DNA of 40,333 nucleotides. Origin: JACOWB01 sp964373665. Lineage in GTDB: Archaea; Aenigmatarchaeota; Aenigmatarchaeia; CG10238-14; SCSR01. Shown here one piece after another: positions 7,964 through 15,310 of this stretch. The notes below the pieces were generated by a model. The model was not told the origin of the DNA, ran no database searches, and was given only the letters and a program-made list of their open reading frames with translations. A program made the translations under genes and the position numbers. The stretch is taken from assembly GCA_964373665.1 (NCBI GenBank), contig CAYJVM010000006.1, forward strand, positions 1-40,333. The letters are read 5' to 3'. How positions within the stretch are numbered: position 1 is the stretch's first letter; the number at the start of each line of letters is the position of its first letter.

Positions 7964-9175
7964 ATGTCATTTGCAGACTTTGCCATTGCAGCCTCGCCAG
8001 AATTCCAGATGAGCCTATTGCTTTTCGTGGCTTTTGCAGGCTATCTAATTGCGTCCAGAATAAACCAGTCAGTCATAGTCGCTGAATTGCTTTTGGGTCT
8101 GTTGATAGGTCCTAGCATTCTTGGTTTAATCACGTATACAGAATTCGTGCAGGGAATAGCGCATCTAGGCGCAGTGATACTCCTGTTCGTCGTTGGCCTC
8201 GAGTTCCACCTGAAGCATCTGTTAAATCCAAAATATTTCGGAATCGCCCTTGTAGGAGCTATAGTGCCGTGGATAGGCGGTTATCTCACCGCCGTTCTTT
8301 TCGGTTTCGACTTTGCTTCCGCCATAATGATAGGAACTGCGCTAACTGCCACCAGCATAGCAATCACTGCCCATATCTTGAAGGAAATGGGAAAGTTGGA
8401 GACAAATGCAGCCAAGGCAATCATAGGGGCGGCTGTCATAGACGATGTCTTGGTTCTTCTCGTGCTTTCATTTTCGCAGCAGCTAGTCCTTGGGGAATTA
8501 TCGCTCTCAGTCCTAGGGATAGCAGTCGTCAAAGCGGTCGGGTTCCTTGTAGTTGGCGTGCTTGTCGGTTACTTTGGCGTAAACAGGCTTGTCAGGAGGA
8601 TGGACAATACTGATATGGTCAAGAAAATCCCGGAGCTAGTCTTCATATTCACCATACTCTTCGCTTTCTTGTATGCAATGTCCGCGGAACTGTTCGGGCT
8701 TTCGGCAATCATAGGGGCATTTATTGCAGGCATATCGCTGGAAGGCGTCCATTCAAAGCACGGCAAGAATTTCCGGGAAGGAGCGGAGTATCTTCACATA
8801 ATCTTTGCTTCGCTGTTCTTCGTGTCGCTCGGGATTATAGCAAATATTCATGCATTGAATCTCAACATAATAATATTCGTGATAGCTCTTACTATCATTG
8901 CGATCGTGACAAAGATAGTCGCATGCGGCTCCAGCGCAAGGCTGCTTGGCATGAGCCAGAAGGATTCGTTGATAATAGGAATTTCCATGGTGCCGAGGGG
9001 CGAGGTCGCCATGATTGTCGGCCTTGTGGCGCTGAACAGCGCAATCATCGGCCAGGATGTTTTCATATCCATAGTCTTGATGAGCATTTTGACGACAGTG
9101 ATAGCGCCGGTTCTTCTGAGGAGCTGGTTCAGGGAGAAGCAAGTCACGGACAGTCAAAAGAGTCTTTCCGTTTAA
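7964..9175 (+). CDS. Cation/proton antiporter, CPA2 (KefB/NapA-like) family
   Basis: 403 residues with about twelve hydrophobic segments. It has the family's glycine-rich helices, for example LLLGLLIGPSILGL and AVILLFVVGLEF, the ion-site motif GAAVIDDVLVLLVL (two adjacent aspartates near residue 164), and ISMVPRGEVAMIVG near the C-terminus. It ends soon after the last helix and lacks the TrkA-N/RCK cytoplasmic domain found in KefB or KefC, so nucleotide gating within the same chain is not expected. Predicted role: Na+ or K+/H+ exchange and pH or ion homeostasis. Its stop codon overlaps the start of a short membrane protein gene (TAATG). Confidence 0.88.
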   Translation: MSFADFAIAASPEFQMSLLLFVAFAGYLIASRINQSVIVAELLLGLLIGPSILGLITYTEFVQGIAHLGAVILLFVVGLEFHLKHLLNPKYFGIALVGAIVPWIGGYLTAVLFGFDFASAIMIGTALTATSIAITAHILKEMGKLETNAAKAIIGAAVIDDVLVLLVLSFSQQLVLGELSLSVLGIAVVKAVGFLVVGVLVGYFGVNRLVRRMDNTDMVKKIPELVFIFTILFAFLYAMSAELFGLSAIIGAFIAGISLEGVHSKHGKNFREGAEYLHIIFASLFFVSLGIIANIHALNLNIIIFVIALTIIAIVTKIVACGSSARLLGMSQKDSLIIGISMVPRGEVAMIVGLVALNSAIIGQDVFISIVLMSILTTVIAPVLLRSWFREKQVTDSQKSLSV

Positions 9176-9357
9176 TGCCCGCGTCTTTTAATGTGATCAA
9201 TATTATTAGACATTTCTTCAAGCATAGCATTTTCTATACTTTTTATATGAAGCCTTGGCAGAGATATTGGCTCTATGGCATAGTTGTTTTCTTCTCTTTC
9301 CATCTGTTTCGGGATATCCTTCAGGGTTTAGGTATTCATTCTTTAATTTCGGATTAA
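9175..9357 (+). CDS. Small membrane protein coupled to the antiporter
   Basis: 60 residues. The ATG overlaps the antiporter stop codon as TAATG, a typical translational-coupling arrangement. The N-terminal half is amphipathic and basic (NVINIIRHFFKHS). The second half has one hydrophobic helix (YWLYGIVVFFSFHLFR). I recognise no family. A small accessory subunit of the antiporter is a reasonable inference from position alone. An alternative start is ATG 9247, giving 36 residues that keep the hydrophobic segment. Confidence 0.5.
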   Translation: MPASFNVINIIRHFFKHSIFYTFYMKPWQRYWLYGIVVFFSFHLFRDILQGLGIHSLISD

Positions 9358-9494
9358 AAAATTTAGAAAGGACATATTCACAATAGCATTTCTTATAACT
9401 GATTTGATAGAAAATTCTCAGGCCATTGAGCTTATTAAGGAATCCTTCGATAGTGTGATATTAAGTAACCCCGACAAAAGACCAACTAGAAACG

Positions 9495-9572
9495 CTAGCC
9501 AAAATTCACTAATAAAAACAGCTGCCAATACACCCCAATTATTATAATTGCGCCTAGTAGTCTCAAAATCAT
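9495..9572 (-). CDS. Possible 25-residue hydrophobic peptide
   Basis: A short frame begins 2 bases after the tRNA-Ser 3' end on the same strand. It encodes one hydrophobic helix (LLGAIIIIGVYWQLFLLVNFG). A second hydrophobic frame overlaps it, so either could be real or neither. No ribosome-binding site is seen. Reported only because the spacing to the tRNA is so tight. Confidence 0.22.
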   Translation of the reverse strand: MILRLLGAIIIIGVYWQLFLLVNFG

Positions 9573-9574
9573 AG

Positions 9575-9678
9575 CGCCGAGGGTGGGATTTGAACCCACG
9601 ACGGACTTGCGTCCGCAAGGTTAGCAACCTTACACACCATTTCGGGTTTTGTGCCATACCGGGCTAGGCGACCTCGGC
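9575..9678 (-). tRNA. tRNA-Ser (anticodon GCU) with a non-canonical intron
   Basis: 104-nt gene. Acceptor stem GCCGAGG/CCTCGGC with discriminator G, D arm GCC...GGC, long type II variable arm CGGAC-GCAA-GTCCG, T arm GTGGG-TTCAAAT-CCCAC. A 19-nt insertion splits the 5' strand of the anticodon stem between positions 29 and 30. Removal gives the perfect stem CAAGG/CCTTG around loop TTGCTAA with anticodon GCT. The mature RNA is 85 nt, the usual tRNA-Ser size. Its first 15 bases are also the last codons and stop (TAG) of the upstream LAGLIDADG gene. Confidence 0.92.
9630..9648 (-). other. tRNA-Ser intron, position 29/30
   Basis: 19 nt with a full BHB. Central helix GCAC (exon)/GTGT (intron, one G-U). 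The 5' bulge is AAA (cut AA^A) and the 3' bulge is AAG (cut AA^G). The inner helix ACC/GGT closes the loop CGAAAT. Ligation yields the five-pair anticodon stem CAAGG/CCTTG, independent support for the exact cut sites. Confidence 0.88.
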
Positions 9679-10290
9679 ATTTCTAACTTCCAACAATTTA
9701 ATCCATTTATTCACTTTTAAATAATTGTGAGGTTGGATAATTTCGAAAAAATTCTTAACAGTAGACCAACCCCCTATTCTAACTCTACATTTTTGTTTGT
9801 GGGCATTGAAACCTAATCTTGTCAACATTTCTAATATCTGATCTTGGTGTTTGTTAGAGCATGTACCAAAATCCACTATAGGCTTTTTATAATTTCCACG
9901 ATTCTGAGTTAATGCAACGCAACCGTCTGTGTCAAAAACACCTCTTAAATAAGAAATGATTACATTTTTCTCACTGCTGTCAAAAATTATTCTAGGCACT
10001 TGAACTATGTTTTCTTTTCTACCTATAGGAAATTCTAATATCTGATGAAAAACTTCTTTAGCTAACTTTGTACAATTTCTTATACCTATAATTCTCCCTT
10101 CTTTATCCCGGTTAATTACTTTAATTTTCGATTTCAAAACTTCGCTAAAAATCGGTGCAATATACTCTTCATAATAAGGTTTCTCTTTAGAAGGTCCTCT
10201 GACTTCTAATACAAAACCTCTTTGGGTTTTATAAAATGTACCATCCCCAGCGAATATTCCAGCAGCCTCTGCTAAAGTGTTCTCTATCAT
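9664..10290 (-). CDS. LAGLIDADG homing endonuclease upstream of tRNA-Ser
   Basis: 208 residues with two LAGLIDADG helices: AEAAGIFAGDGTF near residues 8-18 and IISYLRGVFDTDGCV near residues 111-125. The C-terminal part (RLGFNAHKQKCRVRIGG...) is typical of the fold. No splicing domain is present, so it is free-standing. The gene reads towards tRNA-Ser, and its final codons and TAG stop lie inside the first 15 bases of the tRNA gene. It is more AT-rich than the flanking genes. The cleavage site is inferred to be an intron-less tRNA-Ser allele, not shown. Confidence 0.87.
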   Translation of the reverse strand: MIENTLAEAAGIFAGDGTFYKTQRGFVLEVRGPSKEKPYYEEYIAPIFSEVLKSKIKVINRDKEGRIIGIRNCTKLAKEVFHQILEFPIGRKENIVQVPRIIFDSSEKNVIISYLRGVFDTDGCVALTQNRGNYKKPIVDFGTCSNKHQDQILEMLTRLGFNAHKQKCRVRIGGWSTVKNFFEIIQPHNYLKVNKWIKLLEVRNAEVA

Positions 10291-10331
10291 ATTATGAATT
10301 TATCCAAGTTACTAATAAACATTTCTGAGGT

Positions 10332-10541
10332 TCACTTCCTCTTAGCAAACCCAAAATAAAAGAACAAACCAAATAGAACCAAGTTTATCAAAGCTCTAAG
10401 CCCAAGCAATTCTGGCGAAATTGTATACCCAAGAAACGGAACTGAGGCTTTGGTAAAGTACAAGTAAATAGTGGTCAAAAATGAAGCTGCGGCAAAGCCA
10501 GATAAAAATTTGAAAACTTCTATCCACTTGAACCTTGCCAT
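10332..10541 (-). CDS. Small two-helix membrane protein
   Basis: 69 residues from the internal ATG (MARFKW), or 72 from the upstream in-frame ATG. It has two hydrophobic segments (FLSGFAAASFLTTIYLYF and LRALINLVLFGLFFYFGF) and a basic C-terminus AKRK. I know no family. It diverges from the zinc-ribbon protein gene, with 37 bases between the two starts. Confidence 0.5.
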   Translation of the reverse strand: MARFKWIEVFKFLSGFAAASFLTTIYLYFTKASVPFLGYTISPELLGLRALINLVLFGLFFYFGFAKRK

Positions 10542-10578
10542 GATAAACATTTATTACAATAAGTTAAATAGTGTTTTC

Positions 10579-10767
10579 ATGGAATGCCCCATTTGCCAGC
10601 AAAGGATGCAAATCAAGACGATAGAAGACGTCAAAATCGATGTTTGTGAAGAGCATGGCATCTGGCTGGACAAAGGCGAGATAGAAGCTTTAATGGAGTC
10701 AGCTAAAAAGCGCGGCGAGCACGAAGGAACAGCAAGGCAGTTATGGCATACGATGGGCCACTATTGA
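10579..10767 (+). CDS. zf-TFIIB-like zinc ribbon protein
   Basis: 62 residues. CPIC (C3, C6), then IDVCEEHGIWLDKGEIEAL, matches the small zf-TFIIB-like domain (usual pattern C-x2-C...C-x2-C-GG-x-WLDxGE). The fourth ligand appears to be His26 in place of cysteine, so the site would be C3H. The longer open frame upstream is not needed: the conserved domain begins exactly at this ATG. Function in the family is poorly defined. Confidence 0.72.
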   Translation: MECPICQQRMQIKTIEDVKIDVCEEHGIWLDKGEIEALMESAKKRGEHEGTARQLWHTMGHY

Positions 10768-10807
10768 CCCGCACAAATATTTAAACTTGAACCGACAAAT
10801 AATATCT

Positions 10808-11161
10808 ATGCCAGTATCGACAAAGGATATTTCTGACATGTTCGCCAAGGACGTTTTCACCAACAAGGGATTCTATTGCGGCAAGGTCAATGACATCGAA
10901 TTTGATCTTTCAAGATACAAGGTCAAGTCGCTAGTTGTCGAGGCTGCCAAGAATTCGTTGCTTGGAAAGGTCGTAGGCGGCAAGAGGGGCGTTGTCATTC
11001 CTTATCCTATGGTCCTGTCTGTGGGCGATGTTGTGATCATAAAGCACATAACAGAGTCGCTGCCTGAGGAAGAGCCTGCCGAGGAAGTCGCTCCAAAGAC
11101 GCCGCTGTCAAGGACGCCTTCACCAATGTCAAGGTCGCAGTTCCAAAGACCTTTAAGGTAA
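10808..11161 (+). CDS. PRC-barrel domain protein
   Basis: 117 residues from ATG 10808. The first ~85 residues match a PRC-barrel: DVFTNKGFYCGKVNDIEFDLSRYKVKSLVVE followed by VIPYPMVLSVGDVVIIK. An acidic, Pro/Ser-rich tail ends in QRPLR. PRC-barrels serve in RNA maturation (RimM) and in archaeal small proteins of unclear role, some linked to FtsZ-based division. A TATA-like AATATTTAAA (about 10774-10783) about 25 bases upstream favours this leaderless start over the TTG at 10787. It is near, but not cotranscribed with, ftsZ. Confidence 0.72.
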   Translation: MPVSTKDISDMFAKDVFTNKGFYCGKVNDIEFDLSRYKVKSLVVEAAKNSLLGKVVGGKRGVVIPYPMVLSVGDVVIIKHITESLPEEEPAEEVAPKTPLSRTPSPMSRSQFQRPLR

Positions 11162-11209
11162 ATCACTTGTGTTTGTAACGTTCTAAGTTTACATTCTATT
11201 CTTCATAAT

Positions 11210-11431
11210 ATGAATCCAGAAGAAGCGACTAGACGTTATATAAGGCTAATAGCGGATGCAGACGACCTCTTAAAGGAAGCGGGCGAGGATACTATGGGTA
11301 AGCCTGCTTACAGAGGCAAGGTTTTAGAAATAATTCATCAAGCGTATCAGGAAGGTCTGAACAATGATGGAGCTATATTAACATTTAATGCCGCACGTGC
11401 CGTGCAAATTTACTGCCAAAGGAATAGCTGA
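11210..11431 (+). CDS. Hypothetical small alpha-helical protein
   Basis: 73 residues, predicted helical, with acidic and basic faces (EEATRRYIRLIADADDLLKEAGED). No membrane segment and no recognised family. It lies 48 bases after the PRC-barrel gene on the same strand and converges with the ftsZ transcription unit. Confidence 0.5.
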   Translation: MNPEEATRRYIRLIADADDLLKEAGEDTMGKPAYRGKVLEIIHQAYQEGLNNDGAILTFNAARAVQIYCQRNS

Positions 11432-11461
11432 GTTAAAGAGAACTTTCAGTCTTGAATAAAG

Positions 11462-11490
11462 AAAAAAGGGAAAATAAAAAAATCCCTTGA
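11462..11490 (-). terminator. Putative terminator of the ftsZ transcript
   Basis: On the minus strand a 6-bp stem AAGGGA/TCCCTT is followed at once by a T-rich run, just after the microprotein stop. U-tracts are the main archaeal termination signal, so this plausibly ends the ftsZ-microprotein mRNA. Confidence 0.5.
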
Positions 11491-11493
11491 AAT

Positions 11494-11562
11494 TCAGTTC
11501 TCGAACATGTCCATTTCTTCTGTTTCCGCATCATCAAACGGGTCGTAAATGTCTTCTTCCAT
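11494..11562 (-). CDS. 22-residue acidic microprotein downstream of ftsZ
   Basis: A very short frame beginning MEEDIYDPFDDAE and ending MFEN. About half of its residues are D or E, with aromatic residues spaced through it. It is preceded by one of the strongest ribosome-binding sites in the window, AAAGGAGG with 7 bases to the ATG, comparable to the ftsZ site itself. It starts 49 bases after the ftsZ stop and is followed by a T-tract terminator, so it should be the last gene of the ftsZ transcript. No family recognised. A short acidic FtsZ-binding or modulating peptide is an inference from context only. Confidence 0.55.
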   Translation of the reverse strand: MEEDIYDPFDDAETEEMDMFEN

Positions 11563-11597
11563 AGTTTATCCTCCTTTCATTTTTTGAAAGTAAAGAA

Positions 11598-11613
11598 GAA
11601 GGCGTGAGCCTTC
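11598..11613 (-). other. Hairpin between ftsZ and the microprotein
   Basis: Perfect 6-bp stem GAAGGC/GCCTTC with a 4-nt loop, starting at the ftsZ stop codon. There is no T-run after it, so it is not a simple terminator. It could stabilise or process the ftsZ-microprotein mRNA. Confidence 0.4.
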
Positions 11614-12760
11614 ACCTTATTACGTCGATGCCCAGTGTGTGGCTGATTTCCCTCACAACCGGAGCGTCTCTTGTCACCGGCCCTACTATGTAAGGCGATT
11701 TGACTCCAGTGACTATGGCGATTACCTGAACCTTGCCTTCGAATTCTGGAAGGATTCTAGCCCCCCAGAAGACTTGCGCCTGAGGATCAAGTTGTCGCGA
11801 GACAGCCTCACCAATCGAGTTTACCTCGTCCAGCTTTAGGTCTGGACCGCCTGTGATGTGCACAAGCGCACCCGATGCTCCTGTATAATCCACTTCAAGC
11901 AATGGATTCATCAGGGCCTTGGTTATAGCATCTTCGGCTCTGTTGCTCGAGTTGCTTTCACCCACGCCTATGGATGCAACGCCTCCCGAGTGCATGACAG
12001 TCCTGACGTCAGCGTAATCCAGGTTGACCAAACTTGGGAGTGTTATGGTCTCTGTGATTCCCTTGACCATAGCCGCTATCAGCTCGTCTGCCACTGCAAA
12101 CGCGCTCTGGACAGACATGTTGCCTGCAAATTTCAAGAGCTTGTCGTTCTCTATGACAATCGCAGTGTCGCATACCTGCCTGACTGATGCCAATGCCTCT
12201 TCGGCTTTGTTAACCCTTGCTCCTTCCAACTTGAAGGGCATGGTAACTACACCGATGACTATGGCGCCCATCTGCTTTCCTAGCTCGCAAGCCACTGAGA
12301 CCGAACCGGAACCGGTTCCTTTCCCTAGGCCTGCAATAGCGAATACTAGGTCGCTGCCTTCAAGGACTTCCTTGATTTCGTTCCTTGATTCTTCAGCAGC
12401 CTTCCTACCAACTTCTGGAATACCTCCTGCGCCCAGACCTCTGGTCAATTCTCTGCCGATCAAGATTTTCTTGTCGGCCTTGCCTACGGCCAGATGCTTG
12501 GCATCCGTGTTGATGGAAATCGTCTGTGCGCCTTCGACTCCCATTTCTGTGAGCCTGGTTACGGCGTTTTGCCCAGCACCGCCGCATCCGATGACCGTTA
12601 CCTTCGCTTTCTTTATAGAAAACCCGAACTCCTGCTCGGCTAGCTTGTAATAGTCGATATTGCTAAATGTTGCACCCGACGTTGATTCCAGTTTGAACCT
12701 GTTTTGGAAAGGTTCGTCTTTGAATGATTTTCCTAGGGCATTTTTTACTATCGAGTCCAT
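11612..12760 (-). CDS. ftsZ: Cell division GTPase FtsZ
   Basis: 382 residues. It forms the cytokinetic ring filament by GTP-dependent polymerisation. The nucleotide-binding GCGGAGQNAV (58-67), RGLGAGG (108-113) and the tubulin-signature loop GLGKGTGSGS (144-153) are present; the usual GGGTGTG is altered to GKGTGSG. The C-terminal domain carries ADVRTVM and GVGES. An N-terminal extension of about 50 residues precedes the core. The C-terminus is short and has no obvious conserved tail peptide. The start is fixed by AGGAGG 6 bases upstream. The TATA box at 12810-12817 and a palindrome over the presumed transcription start point to regulated expression. A microprotein gene follows. Confidence 0.95.
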   Translation of the reverse strand: MDSIVKNALGKSFKDEPFQNRFKLESTSGATFSNIDYYKLAEQEFGFSIKKAKVTVIGCGGAGQNAVTRLTEMGVEGAQTISINTDAKHLAVGKADKKILIGRELTRGLGAGGIPEVGRKAAEESRNEIKEVLEGSDLVFAIAGLGKGTGSGSVSVACELGKQMGAIVIGVVTMPFKLEGARVNKAEEALASVRQVCDTAIVIENDKLLKFAGNMSVQSAFAVADELIAAMVKGITETITLPSLVNLDYADVRTVMHSGGVASIGVGESNSSNRAEDAITKALMNPLLEVDYTGASGALVHITGGPDLKLDEVNSIGEAVSRQLDPQAQVFWGARILPEFEGKVQVIAIVTGVKSPYIVGPVTRDAPVVREISHTLGIDVIR

Positions 12761-12775
12761 GTTAATCCTCCTATC

Positions 12776-12817
12776 TTTCGCGAAATATATTTCGCTTCAT
12801 CGAAAACCCTTTATAAA
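12776..12817 (-). promoter_or_regulatory. ftsZ promoter with overlapping palindromes
   Basis: TTTATAAA (12810-12817) is the TATA box. Just downstream, where transcription should start, lie a perfect 16-bp palindrome GCGAAATATATTTCGC (12780-12795) and an overlapping 10-bp palindrome TTTCGCGAAA (12776-12785). The ftsZ ribosome-binding site follows at once. A palindrome in this position is well placed as a repressor operator. Confidence 0.55.
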
Positions 12818-13072
12818 CGGTTTCCTAATTTCTTTTTACGAGAATGAGATTTCAGTAATAACTGTAACTAGACGCTTACAAGTTAAGGTCGCAACTTAAC
12901 AGGTAAGTAACGAGATTTCAACAAGTAACAATTATTTTATTTCCACTTATAAATACTTTCGCAATTTGCATCCTATATTTTCTTGTTCACATATGCAATT
13001 CCCGTCAAACTTATGCTGTAACTGCGATTCCCAACCGATAAAAAGTAAAATAAAATTCGTTAGCTTTAAGCC
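12818..13072. other. Intergenic region between ftsZ and mgtC
   Basis: No open frame of note. It holds a perfect 6-bp inverted repeat GTTAAG/CTTAAC with a 7-nt loop (12882-12900). A TATA-like CTTATAAATA (about 12946-12955) is 120 bases from mgtC, so it may drive an unseen short RNA. A second AT-rich element GATAAAAAG (about 13037) is placed for mgtC. Confidence 0.35.
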
Positions 13073-13078
13073 GTGGAA

Positions 13079-13648
13079 ATGCAATTTTATTTTGTGGTTC
13101 TGGAATTACTCCCTATTGGACTGACAGAAACTGAAGTTCTTACAAGGCTTTTCATAGCCATGTCTCTCGGGGCATTAATCGGCGTAGAGAGGGAGCTCAG
13201 GTTCAGCCACGTCGGAATCAAAACCTATTCCATAGTCGCGCTTGGAGCTGCTCTTTTCACGATGATGGGCGTCTCAACCAACACTGCAATTGCTACAGGC
13301 ATCGTAACAGGCGTCGGCTTTCTTGGCGCTGGCGCTATATTTCGCGCGAATGATAAAGTTCATGGATTGACTACAGCATCATTGATATGGATCTCCGCCG
13401 CACTCGGAATGGCAGTCGGCTACGGATACTATCATTCAGCCGTCGCCGCTACAGTGATGGTCTATGTGGTTCTTGTCATTATTGGGCACGTAGAGGAGAG
13501 GTACTTGGAAAAGTTTGCCAGAAAAGGCATAAACCTGGAAAAACTTACCAGTGACCAGATGGAAAAGCTTGCCGAGTTGGCAGAGAGCGGCATAGTATTG
13601 ACAAACAGGCAGTTGAGAAAGCTGAACAAGACATTCAGGAAAAAGTAG
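13079..13648 (+). CDS. MgtC/SapB-family membrane protein
   Basis: 189 residues from ATG 13079; GTG 13073 is an alternative. The N-terminal membrane domain has the MgtC signature: LTRLFIAMSLGALIGVERE, then GIKTYSIVALGAALFTMMG, TGVGFLGAGAIFR and GLTTASLIWISAALGMAVG. After about five helices comes a short basic, helical cytoplasmic tail instead of the ACT-like domain of bacterial MgtC. Family members are linked to magnesium limitation and ATPase control. Role here unknown. Confidence 0.85.
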   Translation: MQFYFVVLELLPIGLTETEVLTRLFIAMSLGALIGVERELRFSHVGIKTYSIVALGAALFTMMGVSTNTAIATGIVTGVGFLGAGAIFRANDKVHGLTTASLIWISAALGMAVGYGYYHSAVAATVMVYVVLVIIGHVEERYLEKFARKGINLEKLTSDQMEKLAELAESGIVLTNRQLRKLNKTFRKK

Positions 13649-13697
13649 CGCGATAAAAACAAATACCTATCCCGCCAATAATTAAGAAGGTGTTTCT

Positions 13698-13982
13698 ATA
13701 GCGAAAGATGTCGACAAGAAGCTTGTAGAACATGTGGCCGATACGGCAAGACTAGACTTGTCTGAAAGTGAGATAGAGAAATTTACCTCCCAGTTGAAGG
13801 ACGTTCTTAACGCCTTCAAAAACTTGGACGATGTGGACACGAAGAATGTCAAGCCGTCGTTCCATCCGCAGGAGATTTCTGATGTTTATAGAGAAGACAA
13901 GGCGGAAAAGTTCGATTGGGATCCGCTTGCCAACACAAAGCATAAGGAAGGCAGGCATTTCAAGGGGCCGAAGATTGTATGA
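13698..13982 (+). CDS. gatC: Asp/Glu-tRNA amidotransferase subunit C, AUA start proposed
   Basis: 94 residues if initiated at AUA 13698. GatC is the small belt subunit that holds GatA to GatB. The conserved N-terminal segment KDVDKKLVEHVADTARLDLSE is in frame, but the first ATG/GTG/TTG in that frame is GTG 13734, which would delete helix 1 up to HV. The frame closes upstream at TAA 13683. AUA 13698 lies 5 bases after GAAGGTG, an archaeal ribosome-binding motif, and gives the usual family start and length. gatC and gatA overlap by 4 bases (ATGA). GTG 13734 would be the fallback start. Confidence 0.85.
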   Translation: MAKDVDKKLVEHVADTARLDLSESEIEKFTSQLKDVLNAFKNLDDVDTKNVKPSFHPQEISDVYREDKAEKFDWDPLANTKHKEGRHFKGPKIV

Positions 13983-15304
13983 AACAGGACATTCTAGCAA
14001 GCGCAAAGTCAATCCAGACAAAGTTCTCACCTTTCATAACTTTGCCGGACAAGCTTTCAGCAAACACAAAGAAAGGACCATTGTCACGGATGATGGTCTC
14101 CGTCAAGGACAACATCTGCACCAAAGGAATGCAAACTACTGCCGGCAGCAGGATTCTTGAAGGATACATTCCTCCCTTTAATGGGACTTGTGTTGAAAGA
14201 GTTCTCGATGCCGGCGGAACTATATTGGGAAAGACTGCAATGGACGAGTTCGGCTTTGGCACTTTTTCTGTAAATTGCGCTTACGGAATTCCTAAGAACC
14301 CTCTGGATCCGAAAAGGAGCTGCGGCGGCTCTTCTGGAGGTGCAGGCTGCATAACAGCCGCAGCAGACTTTCCACACATGGCGTTGGCAGAATCAACCGG
14401 AGGCTCGATATCATGTCCAGCCGCTTTCACAGGCACGGTTGGATTGACGCCTACTTACGGGCTTGTTTCCAGATGGGGATTGATAGATTACGCCAATAGC
14501 TTGGACAAGATAGGATGCATGGGCAAGACTGTCCATGATGCAGCACTTCTTTTGTCGGTAATTGCAGGACACGATCCCAAAGATTCGACGTCATTGAACG
14601 TACCGAAGCAGGACTATACGAAGAACCTCAAGAAAGGCGTAAAGGGAATGAAAATCGGCGTGCCCTTCCAGTACATGGATGCCATACAGGACAAAACAGT
14701 AGCGAAAAGCGTTTGGAATGCCATTACAAAGCTGGAATCGCTCGGAGCAAAGTGGGAAGAGATGTCTCTGCCAACCACAGAGTACGCATTACCGTCATAC
14801 TATATCATAGCAATGGCCGAGGCCTCGACAAACCTTGCCAAGTACGCCGGCATGAGATACGGCATGCACCAGGAGCTCAAGGGAAACTTTGATCAATACT
14901 TTTCATCTGTCAGAACAGCTGGCTTTGGTGAGGAGGCGAAAAGAAGGATAATTCTTGGGACTTTCGCCAGGATGGCAGGCTATAGGGACGCATATTATCT
15001 AAAGGCGTTGAAGGTAAGAACGATGGTGATAGAAGAGTTCAAGCATGCTTTCAAGAAATACGACATTATAGCGGCGCCTACGATGCCGATTGTCGCCCCA
15101 AAGTTCGACGAGATAAAGAAATTGTCGCCGATAGATACTTACATGATGGATGTTTTGACAGTAGCTCCTAACTTGGCAGGCATACCAATGATCTCCGTGC
15201 CTGCAGAGAAAGACGATGGGATGCCTGTAGGACTGCATTTAATGGGAGACCACTTGCAGGAAGGAAAGATACTCCAGGCCGCAAGCGCATTCGAAAGCAA
15301 TTGA
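13979..15304 (+). CDS. gatA: Asp/Glu-tRNA amidotransferase subunit A
   Basis: 441 residues, an amidase-signature enzyme that releases ammonia from glutamine for GatB. The catalytic Ser-cis-Ser-Lys triad is visible: K43 in VKDN, S118/S119 in CGGSSGG, and the nucleophile S143 in STGGS. It is somewhat shorter than bacterial GatA (about 480). It overlaps gatC by 4 bases and is followed 6 bases later by a membrane protein gene. gatB lies 6.8 kb further on, so the complex is encoded at two loci. Confidence 0.95.
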   Translation: MKQDILASAKSIQTKFSPFITLPDKLSANTKKGPLSRMMVSVKDNICTKGMQTTAGSRILEGYIPPFNGTCVERVLDAGGTILGKTAMDEFGFGTFSVNCAYGIPKNPLDPKRSCGGSSGGAGCITAAADFPHMALAESTGGSISCPAAFTGTVGLTPTYGLVSRWGLIDYANSLDKIGCMGKTVHDAALLLSVIAGHDPKDSTSLNVPKQDYTKNLKKGVKGMKIGVPFQYMDAIQDKTVAKSVWNAITKLESLGAKWEEMSLPTTEYALPSYYIIAMAEASTNLAKYAGMRYGMHQELKGNFDQYFSSVRTAGFGEEAKRRIILGTFARMAGYRDAYYLKALKVRTMVIEEFKHAFKKYDIIAAPTMPIVAPKFDEIKKLSPIDTYMMDVLTVAPNLAGIPMISVPAEKDDGMPVGLHLMGDHLQEGKILQAASAFESN

Positions 15305-15310
15305 GTATAT

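Noticed and set aside
9418..9657. 79-residue minus-strand frame over tRNA-Ser
   Set aside because: Its N-terminal half is the tRNA gene translated; the hydrophobic remainder has no own start or ribosome-binding site.
12024..12650. 208-residue plus-strand frame
   Set aside because: Antisense shadow of ftsZ.
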